Source: Dehalococcoidia bacterium (GTDB lineage: Bacteria > Chloroflexota > Dehalococcoidia > Bin125). Taken from it: a DNA stretch of 46,622 nucleotides. Each line of letters opens with the position of its first letter. Position 1 is the first letter of the stretch. The position numbers were made by a program, and so were the translations under genes. Positions 17,403 through 25,992 of the stretch are shown here, piece by piece. The notes under the pieces are model-generated. The model had not been told where the DNA came from. It ran no database searches and saw only the letters and a program-made list of their open reading frames with translations. The DNA lies in assembly GCA_022822855.1 (NCBI GenBank), contig JAJDYG010000023.1:1-46622 (forward strand), read 5' to 3'.

Positions 17403-18635
17403 ATGACAGCCACAGTCGGAAGCACCGGAATCTCGATCGAATCGCTCGCGCGCCTCGACCAGCACCTGCTCAGCCGTTATGTGCAGCCAGAGAAGATCGC
17501 CGGCTGCCTGACGCTGATCTCGCGGCGCGGAGAGATCGCGCACCTGTCGGCGATGGGGTCGATGGACCGCGAGCGCGGCAAACCGATGGCGACGGACACG
17601 ATTTTCCGCTTCTACTCGATGACCAAGCCGATTACGTCGGTGGCGCTGATGCAGTTGCACGAGCGAGGCGCGTTCCAGCTCACCGATCCGGTCAGCCGGT
17701 TTATTCCGAAGTGGCGCGCTCTGCAGGTGATGTCTGATCCTGACGGGCCGGTCACGGACACCTGCCCCCCGGCGCGTCCGATGTCGATGCGCGACGTGCT
17801 CTCGCACCAGAGCGGTCTGACCTACGGGTTCATGGAGGTCATGGGCGCAGGGCTGGAACGGGCCTACAACGAGGCCCAGGTGTATTCGGCCGGGACGATG
17901 AAGGGCCGCGACCTGCAATCGATGATCGATCGGCTGGCGGAGCTGCCGCTCAAGTTCTCGCCTGGAGACAACTGGAACTATGGCGTGTCGACGGATGTCT
18001 GCGGCTACCTGGTCGAGGCGATCTCCGGGCAGCGGTTCGATGAGTATCTGCAGGAGCAGATCTTCGATCCGCTGGGGATGGTGGACACCGGCTTCGACGT
18101 TCCACCGGAGAAGATCGACCGCTTTGCGGCCAACTACGAGCGCGGTCCCGACAAGCGGCTGCGTCTGATGGATGATCCGGCGACCAGTCACTATGCGGAG
18201 CCGCAGACGTTCTTCTCGGGCGGCGGCGGTCTGGTCTCGACGGCGCACGACTATCACCGCTTCTGCCAGATGCTGCTCAACGGCGGCGAGCTGGACGGGG
18301 CGCGGCTGCTGGGTCCGAAGACGATCGAGCTGATGACGATGAATCATCTGCCCGATGGGCAGGATCTGTCGCAGCGGGCGCTGGGGAGCTTCTCGGAGAC
18401 GGCCAACGACGGAGTCGGGTTCGGTCTCGGCTTCGCGATGATCGTGGACATCCCGCGCACGCAGAACGTGGGATCGATCGGCGAATACTACTGGGGCGGC
18501 GCGGCCAGCACGATCTTCTGGATCGACCCGGCCGAGGACATGATCGTCATCTTCCTGACCCAGTTCATGCCCTCAGGGACGTTCAACTTCCGCGGTCAGA
18601 TCAAGCAGATTCTGTACCCGGGTCTGCTGGACTGA
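17403..18635 (+). CDS. Beta-lactamase-fold serine hydrolase, paralogue 2
   Basis: A 410-residue class C beta-lactamase/EstB-type hydrolase, paralogous to the preceding gene over its full length. SMTK at residues 72-75 is the SxxK motif; SHQSGLTYG, NWNYGVSTDVCGYLVE and FFSGGGGLVSTAHDYHRFCQMLLNGG recur. It shares the C-terminal GGAASTIFWIDPAEDMIVIFLTQFMP block. An in-frame ATG at 17385 would add six residues; I prefer 17403 because it aligns with paralogue 1. The two genes are co-directional with 57 bases between and probably form one transcript. Substrate unknown; together with two carboxylesterases the region is rich in ester hydrolases. Confidence 0.88.
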   Translation: MTATVGSTGISIESLARLDQHLLSRYVQPEKIAGCLTLISRRGEIAHLSAMGSMDRERGKPMATDTIFRFYSMTKPITSVALMQLHERGAFQLTDPVSRFIPKWRALQVMSDPDGPVTDTCPPARPMSMRDVLSHQSGLTYGFMEVMGAGLERAYNEAQVYSAGTMKGRDLQSMIDRLAELPLKFSPGDNWNYGVSTDVCGYLVEAISGQRFDEYLQEQIFDPLGMVDTGFDVPPEKIDRFAANYERGPDKRLRLMDDPATSHYAEPQTFFSGGGGLVSTAHDYHRFCQMLLNGGELDGARLLGPKTIELMTMNHLPDGQDLSQRALGSFSETANDGVGFGLGFAMIVDIPRTQNVGSIGEYYWGGAASTIFWIDPAEDMIVIFLTQFMPSGTFNFRGQIKQILYPGLLD

Positions 18636-18682
18636 ACGGCTAGACTTGTCGCAAATTCGCTCCAATCGAATCTGGAACAGGC

Positions 18683-19663
18683 ATGGCCGACATACCCGAC
18701 GCGCTTCCGACTTACGATCAGCTTCCCTACAAGGCTGGGAATCCGGCCAAGACGGCCTGGGGTCTGTTCGGCGACGATGACCAGGTGGGGATGTTCAACC
18801 TGCAGACTCCGGAGCGGATCGTGCAGGCGGCGTCGCTGATTCGCAAGGGCTCGATGTTCCCCATGAACTGGGACCAGTCTCAGCCCAGCCCGCCGCTCTA
18901 CAACCGCGGGGCGGTGCGGCACACCGTGATGCGGCGGGCCGGATTCGGCCACCACGGAGACGACGTGCTGGACAACTTCTACACCCAGCAGTCGTCGCAG
19001 TGGGACGCGCTGACGCACGTCGGCGACTTCGAGCACGGTTTCTGGGGCGGCGTGACCAACGAGTGGTTGTTGGAGAACCGGGACACCCCCAAGCTGGGGA
19101 TCGAGCACTGGGCGAAACGCGGGATCGCCGGACGAGCCGTACTGCTGGACCTGGGACGCTGGTTCGAGTCGCAGGGTCAGCCGCTGCCGATGGATGAGTA
19201 TCGACCAATCACGGCGGACGAACTCGAAGCCTGCCGCGCTGCCCAAGGGGTCGAGCTGCAGACCGGCGACGTGCTGCTGATCCGGATTGGCTGGATTGGC
19301 TGGTACGAGCAGACGGACATGATGACGCGCCAGTCGCTCTCGCAGATGCCGAACCTGGCCTTCCCCGGACTGGGCTGCTCGGAGGACATGGCCGCCTACC
19401 TGTTCGACCACCATCCGGCCGCGGTGTGCTCGGACAACCCGGCGCTGGAGTCCTGGCCGCCGCCCAACTTCGCCGACCCGGACGGCTTCCTGCACCACTG
19501 GATCATCGGGCGCTTCGGCATGGCGATCGGCGAGATGTTCACGCTCGACGCCCTGGCCAACGACTGCGCCGAGGACGGGGTTTACGAGAGTTTCTTCGCC
19601 GCCGCGCCACTGAATGTGACCGGCGGCACCGGTAGTCCACCGAATGGCCTGGCGATCAAATAG
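18683..19663 (+). CDS. Cyclase family protein (kynurenine-formamidase-like)
   Basis: A 326-residue metal-dependent hydrolase of the cyclase/arylformamidase superfamily. The motif SSQWDALTHVGDFEHG corresponds to the HxGTHxDxPxH metal site, in the variant form (QWDALTH) common in larger members. GDVLLIRIGWIGWY and PGLGCSEDMAAYLFDHHPAAVCSDNPALE are the usual later blocks. Enzymes of this family open amide or lactone rings or hydrolyse formyl groups; the substrate here is not evident. No signal peptide. A weak ribosome site precedes the ATG. It follows the serine hydrolases in the same direction with 47 bases between. Confidence 0.88.
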   Translation: MADIPDALPTYDQLPYKAGNPAKTAWGLFGDDDQVGMFNLQTPERIVQAASLIRKGSMFPMNWDQSQPSPPLYNRGAVRHTVMRRAGFGHHGDDVLDNFYTQQSSQWDALTHVGDFEHGFWGGVTNEWLLENRDTPKLGIEHWAKRGIAGRAVLLDLGRWFESQGQPLPMDEYRPITADELEACRAAQGVELQTGDVLLIRIGWIGWYEQTDMMTRQSLSQMPNLAFPGLGCSEDMAAYLFDHHPAAVCSDNPALESWPPPNFADPDGFLHHWIIGRFGMAIGEMFTLDALANDCAEDGVYESFFAAAPLNVTGGTGSPPNGLAIK

Positions 19664-19690
19664 GGCGTAGCCTAAGGGAGCGTCGTCTGG

Positions 19691-19741
19691 TGGGAGCCCC
19701 CCTCTGCCTGCGGCATCTCCCCCCGCTCCGCGGGAGGAGAG
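19691..19741. repeat. CCCCTCT/AGAGGGG cruciform repeat, copy 4 (reverse, truncated)
   Basis: CCCCCCTCTGCC, hairpin TGCC-TGC-GGCA and hairpin CTCCCCCCGC/GCGGGAGGAG, in the same orientation as copy 3 and also missing the closing outer arm. It separates the cyclase and macrodomain genes. Confidence 0.65.
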
Positions 19742-19773
19742 CGGAATGGGCATGACGAACTAGGGCGAAGGAC

Positions 19774-20307
19774 ATGACCGACTCGACGATCGAAATCATC
19801 CAGGGCGATATCACCCAACAAGACGTTGACGCGATAGTCAATGCGGCCAACAACCATCTCTGGATGGGCGCCGGCACGGCGGGAGCCATCGTGCGGGCCG
19901 GTGGGCGCGAGATTGAGGATGAGGCGATTCGCCAGGGCCCGATTGAGGTCGGCGAGGCGGTGGTGACCGGGTCCGGAAACCTGGCCTGCAAGCACGTGAT
20001 CCACGCGGCAGCGATGGGTCAGGACCTGTTCACGTCGGCCGACAAGATTCGCGCGTCCACCGACAATGCGCTGAAGCGGGCCGAGGAACTGGGCCTCTCG
20101 TCGGTCGCCTTTCCTGCGCTGGGCACCGGAGTGGGCGGATTCGACTACACACAGGCCGCGGAGATCATGCTGAGCGTCTGCTACGAGCACTCCGGCGCGG
20201 ACCGCAGCGTGCGCACGATTCGCTTCGTACTGTTCGACCAACGCGCGTTTGAGGCGTTTGAGCAGGTCTGGCAGAACCTCGAGACCGCCGCCGAGATTCA
20301 TCGCTAG
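19774..20307 (+). CDS. Macrodomain protein (ADP-ribose binding/hydrolase)
   Basis: A 177-residue single macrodomain. IEIIQGDITQQDVDAIVNAANNHLWMGAGTAGAI contains the GDIT strand, the ADP-ribose-binding NAAN and the glycine loop; FPALGTGVGGF is the second phosphate-binding loop. Bacterial macrodomains remove ADP-ribose from proteins or hydrolyse O-acetyl-ADP-ribose. The family is clear; the exact reaction is not. GAAGGAC lies just upstream of the ATG. It may be the first gene of a long co-directional run that ends with squalene-hopene cyclase, with small gaps throughout (24, 30, overlap, 6, overlap and 9 bases). Confidence 0.92.
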   Translation: MTDSTIEIIQGDITQQDVDAIVNAANNHLWMGAGTAGAIVRAGGREIEDEAIRQGPIEVGEAVVTGSGNLACKHVIHAAAMGQDLFTSADKIRASTDNALKRAEELGLSSVAFPALGTGVGGFDYTQAAEIMLSVCYEHSGADRSVRTIRFVLFDQRAFEAFEQVWQNLETAAEIHR

Positions 20308-20330
20308 CCTTCGACTATCAGGAGTCCAGG

Positions 20331-20690
20331 ATGTCCCGCCAAATCGACCATTGCGACCTCCAGGTCCAGTTGACTTCCGGCTCAGAGGAATGGACGTCGG
20401 TCACCAGCCTCAGCGAGGCCGAGTGGACCGGCTTCGCCCCGGCGGGTTGCGGCGTCGATCAGGGCCGGGTGATCGCCCTGCCCCAAGAGGCAGACTCCGC
20501 GCTGCTCGATCCTGACGCGCCTGACCGGACCTGGCGGCTGGTCGACGGCGACGGTGAGCCGCTCTTCCAGTTCCTGGGCTACGTCGACGATCGGCGGCCG
20601 CGCAAACGCGGCTACATCATCCTCGGGATCAGCACGACGCCCGAGTTGCTCGGGTCGTGGACCGAGCTTCAGCCGGCCGCAGTCGACTAA
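20331..20690 (+). CDS. Conserved-looking protein of unknown function
   Basis: A predicted 119-residue protein with no family I recognise. It has a mixed composition without membrane segment, Cys motif or repeats; the C-terminal half (RTWRLVDGDGEPLFQFLGYVDD...GYIILGISTTPELLGSW) looks like a small beta-rich fold. AGGAG is present at good spacing before the ATG at 20331, and it sits tightly between the macrodomain and cobalamin adenosyltransferase genes, which supports it as real. Confidence 0.7.
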   Translation: MSRQIDHCDLQVQLTSGSEEWTSVTSLSEAEWTGFAPAGCGVDQGRVIALPQEADSALLDPDAPDRTWRLVDGDGEPLFQFLGYVDDRRPRKRGYIILGISTTPELLGSWTELQPAAVD

Positions 20691-20708
20691 CCCGTCCCTG
20701 CTCGCGGA

Positions 20709-20714
20709 TACAAT
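20709..20714 (+). promoter_or_regulatory. Candidate -10 for leaderless pduO-type transcript
   Basis: TACAAT ends six bases before the ATG at 20721. A start site at the usual distance would fall on or next to the A of the ATG, so the message could be leaderless. No clear -35 is seen and no Shine-Dalgarno lies in front of this ATG. Confidence 0.4.
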
Positions 20715-20720
20715 CACTCC

Positions 20721-21293
20721 ATGCCGCACTACACGCGCTCCGGCGACGACGGCTCCACGACCCTGTGGGGCGGGGGCCGGATCCCCAAGGATCATCCTCA
20801 ACCTGAGGCCTACGGCGCCATCGACGAGGCGTCCTCAGCGCTGGGACTGGGGCGAGCGCTGTCGAGCGACTCCCGGACCCGAGAGATCGCGATCGAGATT
20901 CAGCGCCGCCTCTATCTGATCATGGCGGAGCTCGCGGTGGCGCCGGGCAAACCAATTCCCGACGATTTCATCACAAGCGGCGACGACGTCGATCAGCTCG
21001 AAGCCTGGGCGTCCGAGCTCGAGCAACTTGCCCCGCCGCCCAACGAATTCGTGCTGCCGGGCGGTTCTCCCGGCTCGGCCGCGCTCGACCTGGCTCGCAC
21101 GACGATCCGCCGCGCGGAGCGAGAGACCGTGCGACTTCGCGGTCACGGCCACCCCGTCAACGACGACACGATCCGCTACCTCAACCGCGCCTCGTCGGTG
21201 CTCTTCGATCTGGCCCGCTACGAAGAACAACAGTCGGGCGTTGACCCGATCCGCTCTCGTCCGGCAACGACTTCGGATGTGGCAGCTCAGTGA
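20721..21293 (+). CDS. pduO: Cob(I)alamin adenosyltransferase, PduO/MMAB type
   Basis: A 190-residue enzyme that adenosylates cob(I)alamin with ATP to make coenzyme B12. The N-terminal TRSGDDGSTTLWGGGRIPKDH is the ATP-binding P-loop-like segment of PduO-type enzymes, AYGAIDEASSALGLGRAL the next conserved helix, and the C-terminal RRAERETVRLR and RYLNRASSVLFDLAR carry the Arg and Asn/Arg residues of the active site. Length matches the family. It overlaps the next gene (GTGA). Users of adenosylcobalamin (such as methylmalonyl-CoA mutase) are not in the window. Confidence 0.93.
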   Translation: MPHYTRSGDDGSTTLWGGGRIPKDHPQPEAYGAIDEASSALGLGRALSSDSRTREIAIEIQRRLYLIMAELAVAPGKPIPDDFITSGDDVDQLEAWASELEQLAPPPNEFVLPGGSPGSAALDLARTTIRRAERETVRLRGHGHPVNDDTIRYLNRASSVLFDLARYEEQQSGVDPIRSRPATTSDVAAQ

Positions 21294-22558
21294 GTGCCAT
21301 GACGCCGACGCCTCTCGCGCTGATCTCCGACGACGGATCGCTGCACATCGCCCAGATCCACGGGGCCCAGAATCACGAGGACCAGAATCGCGGGGCAGAC
21401 GCCGAGTGGTCGGCCGACGTGGTGACGCGGCTCGACATGAAGTCGGAGGGCATGGTCTTCATGTGGCCCTCCTGGTCGCCGAACGGCGACCTGGTCACCG
21501 TGTCCGCCTCGTCTCAGCGGCGGGAAGACCCCCGGCTTGAACTTTGGTCCGCGCCGCGAAACGAAGGTCCGACGCAGTCGATCTTCCAGAATCCGCGCGA
21601 TGGACGGCAAGTGATCGCCGCCGGTCTGGCGCACTACGTCAACTGGTCGCCGACTGGACGCGCCCTGGCGGTGGTCGGCAATGTCGGCAGCGGCCTGGCG
21701 GTCAATCTTGTCGCCGCCAGCGGACAGGGCCGTCCGCAACGACTGGTTGACGGCGCGCCGCTGTACTTCGCCTGGGCGCCCGACGGCCGCGCCATCCTCG
21801 TCCACCGCGCCGCCCAGCTCGTGCTCTTCGACCTCAGCTCGGGCTCCGAGGGTCCGATCCAGATTCAACGGGTCCGGCCCAGTTTCCGCTCGCCGGCCTG
21901 GTCACCGGACGGCTCCGCCTTCTACTTCGCCAAGCCGCGACCGGGCGGCGGCTCGATCATCGTCGGCGCTCGGCGCAGCGAGGTCGGCTCGGGCGCGGAT
22001 CACGAGGAACTGATGGAACTGACCGGGCCGGCGTCGTTCGTGGCCTCGCGCAGCGACGATCGGCTGGCCGTGCTGACGCTCACGTCGGGCGACGCCGAGG
22101 GCCGCAACCTGACCATCCTCAACCCCGTGACGGGGATGCAACAGCCGGTCATCGACCGTGCGATGAGCGGCATATTCTGGGCCCCGAACGGCCGGGCCGT
22201 GTTCGCCTTCGAACCGCAACCTTCAAGCACGATGATCTCGCTGACGCGCTACGACCTCAACCGAGACGGCGAGTACGTCGGCAGCATGCGTCTGGCGCGC
22301 TTCCAGCCCTCGGCCGAGTTTGCCACCATGCTCAACTTCCACGACCAGTTTGCCCACTCGCACCAGGTCGTGAGTCCATGCGGCCGCTGGTTGACATTTG
22401 CCGGACTGGCGCTGGGCAACGGCGGATCCGGACGCCGCGGCTTCGGGCCGCAAAACGGCTGCTACATCGTCCCTGCCGACGGTTCGGCGCCGCCCCGCCG
22501 CGTGGCAGCCGGCAGCATCTCGTTCTTCCCTGCCAGTCTGACCGAGGAGACGGACTGA
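21290..22558 (+). CDS. TolB-like (PD40) beta-propeller protein
   Basis: A 422-residue protein built from WD40/PD40-type blades: WSPNGDLVTV, WSPTGRALAVV, WAPDGRAILVH, WSPDGSAFYF and WAPNGRAVFAF are spaced about 40-90 residues apart. No signal peptide is present, unlike periplasmic TolB, so a cytoplasmic location is likely. The role is unknown; a scaffold or a non-catalytic relative of peptidase propellers is possible. The start is either GTG at 21290, overlapping the previous stop by four bases, or ATG at 21299. The tight coupling places it in one operon with the adenosyltransferase and Fur genes. Confidence 0.8.
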   Translation: MSAMTPTPLALISDDGSLHIAQIHGAQNHEDQNRGADAEWSADVVTRLDMKSEGMVFMWPSWSPNGDLVTVSASSQRREDPRLELWSAPRNEGPTQSIFQNPRDGRQVIAAGLAHYVNWSPTGRALAVVGNVGSGLAVNLVAASGQGRPQRLVDGAPLYFAWAPDGRAILVHRAAQLVLFDLSSGSEGPIQIQRVRPSFRSPAWSPDGSAFYFAKPRPGGGSIIVGARRSEVGSGADHEELMELTGPASFVASRSDDRLAVLTLTSGDAEGRNLTILNPVTGMQQPVIDRAMSGIFWAPNGRAVFAFEPQPSSTMISLTRYDLNRDGEYVGSMRLARFQPSAEFATMLNFHDQFAHSHQVVSPCGRWLTFAGLALGNGGSGRRGFGPQNGCYIVPADGSAPPRRVAAGSISFFPASLTEETD

Positions 22559-22564
22559 ACCATC

Positions 22565-23002
22565 ATGGCCTGCACCGTTGAGTCCGAACACCTGCTGCGC
22601 AGCAACGAGCTTCGCGTGACCCGGCAGCGACTCGCCGTGCTCAGCGTGCTGCGCCATTCCGACCAGCACATCACCGCCGCCGACGTCTATGACCGCGCTC
22701 GCCGCGATGCTCCCGACCTCAATGCCTCCACCGTCTACCGCACCCTGACCCAGCTCCGCGATCTCGGCCTGGTCTCCCAGACCGACCTCGGCGGCGGCGA
22801 GCGCACCTATAGCTGGCGATCGGAGCGGCCGCATCATCATCTCGTCTGCACCTCGTGCGGCCAGATGAGCGAGCTGCCGCACAACTTCCTCACCGATTTC
22901 TCCAACCGCCTGCATTCCGAGTTCGGATTCGAAACCGATCCCGACCACTGGGCCGTCTACGGCCGCTGCCGCTCGTGCATTGACAGTGAGCGGGTCCCAT
23001 GA
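22565..23002 (+). CDS. Fur-family transcriptional regulator
   Basis: A 145-residue metal- or peroxide-sensing repressor of the Fur family. The winged helix (about 10-85) contains RVTRQRLAVLSVLR and LNASTVYRTLTQLRDLGLV, the recognition helix. HHHLVCTSCGQM gives the regulatory His cluster and first CxxC; CRSC near the C-terminus is the second, so a structural zinc site is complete. Whether it is Fur, Zur or PerR cannot be decided. Its stop overlaps the ATG of the polyprenyl synthase (ATGA), so regulator and hopanoid-precursor gene are translationally linked. Confidence 0.93.
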   Translation: MACTVESEHLLRSNELRVTRQRLAVLSVLRHSDQHITAADVYDRARRDAPDLNASTVYRTLTQLRDLGLVSQTDLGGGERTYSWRSERPHHHLVCTSCGQMSELPHNFLTDFSNRLHSEFGFETDPDHWAVYGRCRSCIDSERVP

Positions 23003-24051
23003 TCGCCACACCCGACGCCCTCTCCCGCTACCACGATGCCGTTCAGGCGGAAATGAGAGCCGCGCTGCCGGATGTCGACCTGCCGATCTACGACATGGCT
23101 CGCTATGCGCTTGGTTGGCAGGACGAACATGGCAACCCGGCCAGCGCATCGGGCAAGGGCGCGCGCGCCGCGCTGACAATGCTCGGCGCTGAAGCGATCA
23201 GCCACGATCAGGAGGCGCTCAAGCGCGCGAGTTCCGGGGCGGCCGCAGTCGAGATCGTGCACAACTTTTCCCTGGTCCATGACGATGTCCAGGACGGCGA
23301 TGTCGAGCGTCGAGGCCGGCCGACCGTCTGGAAGATCTGGGGCGTCGCCCAGGCAATCAACACCGGCGATCTGATGCGCGAGCTGGCCGATGCGGCCCTG
23401 AGGCGCGCGCTGTTGCATGGCGCGAGTCCTGGATCCGTGATCGAAGCGGTGCGACGCCTCAACCGGGCGACGATGCTGATGATCGAGGGGCAATACCTCG
23501 ACCTGACCTTCGAGCAGCGCACTGACGTCGCAGTTGACGAATACCTCGCGATGGTCGAGCGCAAGACCGGAGCGATGATGGGCGTCTCGCTGTCGATCGG
23601 CGCGACCTTGGCCGGCGCCTCGGCCGAGCAGGCCGACGCGCTCGATCGCGCCGGCAAACGACTGGGCAGATGTTTCCAGATGCGCGACGACTGGCTCGGC
23701 ATCTGGGCCGACCCCGACGCTCTGGGCAAACCGACCGACGCCGACATCCGCCGCCGCAAGAAGTCCTATCCAATCCTCTACACGCTCGACCACGCTCCCT
23801 CAGCCGCGCGGCGAGAGCTGATGGAGATCTACCGACCCGATCTCGGCGGCGACGGCGCCGATCTGCCCGACGATCAGGTCGACTGGGTACACAATCTGCT
23901 GGGCGAACTCGGCGCCGACCAGGCGACGGATCAGGCTGCCAGGGACGAGTACGAGGCCTTCCGCAGCGAGCTGGAATCGGCGCATCCCCGCTCTGCAGCG
24001 GTGGACGATCTCGAGGCCCTGGCCCTCTTCACCCTCGAACGCGACCGCTAG
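22999..24051 (+). CDS. Polyprenyl diphosphate synthase (FPP/GGPP-type)
   Basis: A 350-residue trans-prenyltransferase. The first Asp-rich motif is DDVQD (95-99) in the LVHDDVQDGDVERRGRPTVW block; the second is QMRDDWLGIWADPD (Asp230-231), the DDxLG form common in actinobacterial-type short-chain enzymes. It would condense isopentenyl diphosphate with allylic diphosphates to C15 or C20; beside squalene-hopene cyclase, farnesyl diphosphate is the likely product. Bulky Leu/Val residues lie before the first motif (NFSLVHDD), but I cannot fix chain length from sequence. It starts inside the Fur gene and ends nine bases before shc. Confidence 0.92.
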   Translation: MIATPDALSRYHDAVQAEMRAALPDVDLPIYDMARYALGWQDEHGNPASASGKGARAALTMLGAEAISHDQEALKRASSGAAAVEIVHNFSLVHDDVQDGDVERRGRPTVWKIWGVAQAINTGDLMRELADAALRRALLHGASPGSVIEAVRRLNRATMLMIEGQYLDLTFEQRTDVAVDEYLAMVERKTGAMMGVSLSIGATLAGASAEQADALDRAGKRLGRCFQMRDDWLGIWADPDALGKPTDADIRRRKKSYPILYTLDHAPSAARRELMEIYRPDLGGDGADLPDDQVDWVHNLLGELGADQATDQAARDEYEAFRSELESAHPRSAAVDDLEALALFTLERDR

Positions 24052-24060
24052 CGTACGCGC

Positions 24061-25992
24061 ATGGCGACAGCCTCGACCCCGATCACCGACAGCGCCCTCT
24101 CACGCTCGATCCGACGGGCGACCGACTGGTTGATCGAGCAACAGGACTCGTCGGGATTCTGGTGGGGCGAGCTGGAGTCGAACCCCTCGATCACGGCCGA
24201 GTACCTGCTGCTGACGCACCACCTCGGCATCGGCGACCGGGAGCAATGGGACGGCATCGCGCGCTACATCCGCGCACAGCAACGTCCCGAGGGATTCTGG
24301 GCGCAGTACCTCAACGGACCGGGCGACGTCTCAACCTCCGTTGAGGCGTACTTCGCGCTCAAGCTGGCCGGAGACGATCCCGATTCGCCGCACATGACGC
24401 GGGCGCGGGAGTGGATTCTCGAGCAGGGCGGGATCGTCAAGGCGCGCGTCTTCACCAAGATCTGGCTGGCGATGTTCGGCGAGTTCGATTGGGATCGATT
24501 ACCGGCGATGCCGCCCTGGATCAACCTCTTGCCCTCCTGGCTACCAATCAACCTCTACGAGTTCGCCAGTTGGGCGCGAGCGACAATCGTCGGGATCACG
24601 GTGATCATGACGCTGCGTCCGACGGCTGCGCTGCCCGCGGGCGCGGGAGTGCCCGAGCTCTGGGTCAAACCGTCGGACCGGCGCAAGTTCGCCGTTCCGC
24701 CGCCCAGGAATCTGTTCTCGGCCAAGGGCGCATTTTATGTCTTCGATTCGTTGCTTCGGCTTCTCGATCGCAACCGGATCAGGCCCTTCGAGCATCGCGC
24801 CCTGGCCTTCTCCGAGCGCTGGCTGCTCGACCGTCAGGAGGCCGACGGCTGTTGGGGCGGCATCCAGCCGCCCTGGGTCTACGCGATCCTCGCCCTGCGG
24901 GCGATGGGCTATTCGCTCGACCACCCCGTCATCCGTCGAGCGCTGGCCGGCTTCGATCGATTCACCTGGAACCGGTCCGGCGCCGAGGGCGAGCAGATCT
25001 GGACCGAGAGCTGCCAGTCCCCGGTCTGGGATACCTGCCTGGCGGCGGTCGGCCTGCTGGACGCCGGACTGGATCCCACGCATCCGGCGCTGCAGAGCGC
25101 GGCCCGCTGGATGCTGCGCGAGCAGGTGCTGTCGGGCGGCGACTGGCAGGTCAAGAATCCCGACACGCCGCCCGGCGGTTGGGCCTTCGAGTTCGACAAC
25201 GACGTCTACCCCGATGTCGACGACACCGCCGTCGTCCTGATGGCCCTCGAACGGATTCCAATGCCGGGGCTGGAGTCAGAGCGCCAGCTCGCCCTCGACC
25301 GAGGGCTGCACTGGATGCTCTCGATGCAGTCCTCGAACGGGGGCTGGGGCGCGTTCGATGTCGACAACGACAAGACGTTCTTGGCCGATATCCCCTTCGC
25401 CGACTTCGGCGAGTTGCTCGATCCGCCCACCGCCGACGTGACGGCGCACGCGCTCGAGTACATCGGCCAGCTCGGCTACAGCGGACAGTACCCGCCGGCC
25501 AGCCGCGGACTGCGCTTCCTCTATGACCTGCAGGAACCGGACGGCTCCTGGTGGGGCCGCTGGGGCGTCAACTACATCTACGGCCTCGGCGCGGCGCTGC
25601 CGGCGCTCCAGGCCCTCGGCGAACCGATGTCGGCGCCCGCCGTTCGCAACGCGGTCGAGTGGCTCTTCCGCCGTCAGCTCGAGGATGGCGGCTGGGGCGA
25701 GTCGTGCGATACCTACGCCGATCCGTCGCTGCGCGGCCTGGGACCATCGACGCCGTCGCAGACCGCGTGGGCGCTGATGGCACTGATCGCTGCGGGCGAG
25801 GCGGAGCACGAATCGGTAGCGAGAGGGGTCCAATATCTCGTCGAGCGACAGCGCGAGGACGGGACCTGGGACGAGCCGGAGTTCACCGGCACCGGATTCC
25901 CCAGCGACTTCATGATCAACTACCACCTCTACCGTCACTACTTCCCGCTGATGGCGCTGGGCCGCTACGAACGGGCGCTCGCTCCTCGCTGA
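24061..25992 (+). CDS. shc: Squalene-hopene cyclase
   Basis: A 643-residue class II triterpene cyclase that folds squalene into hopene/hopanol, the committed step of hopanoid synthesis. The catalytic acid motif DVDDTA (Asp385-Asp388) is intact. Several QW repeats are visible (QQDSSGFWWGE, QEADGCWGG, QSSNGGWGAFD, QEPDGSWWGRWG, QLEDGGWGES, QREDGTWDE). Length fits the family. The enzyme is a monotopic inner-membrane protein. It is the last gene of the Fur-prenyl synthase-shc run and is followed by noncoding element X. The squalene-making genes hpnC/D/E lie 1.5 kb further on in the same direction. Confidence 0.97.
   Translation: MATASTPITDSALSRSIRRATDWLIEQQDSSGFWWGELESNPSITAEYLLLTHHLGIGDREQWDGIARYIRAQQRPEGFWAQYLNGPGDVSTSVEAYFALKLAGDDPDSPHMTRAREWILEQGGIVKARVFTKIWLAMFGEFDWDRLPAMPPWINLLPSWLPINLYEFASWARATIVGITVIMTLRPTAALPAGAGVPELWVKPSDRRKFAVPPPRNLFSAKGAFYVFDSLLRLLDRNRIRPFEHRALAFSERWLLDRQEADGCWGGIQPPWVYAILALRAMGYSLDHPVIRRALAGFDRFTWNRSGAEGEQIWTESCQSPVWDTCLAAVGLLDAGLDPTHPALQSAARWMLREQVLSGGDWQVKNPDTPPGGWAFEFDNDVYPDVDDTAVVLMALERIPMPGLESERQLALDRGLHWMLSMQSSNGGWGAFDVDNDKTFLADIPFADFGELLDPPTADVTAHALEYIGQLGYSGQYPPASRGLRFLYDLQEPDGSWWGRWGVNYIYGLGAALPALQALGEPMSAPAVRNAVEWLFRRQLEDGGWGESCDTYADPSLRGLGPSTPSQTAWALMALIAAGEAEHESVARGVQYLVERQREDGTWDEPEFTGTGFPSDFMINYHLYRHYFPLMALGRYERALAPR

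Noticed and set aside
17058..18347. Long minus-strand open frame over the second serine hydrolase
   Set aside because: Antisense of a clear hydrolase; composition is repeat-like and no start signals exist.
23680..23700. Second Asp motif of the prenyl synthase read as degenerate (DDWLG)
   Set aside because: The DDxLG form is common in short-chain synthases of Actinobacteria-like type, so it is not an anomaly.
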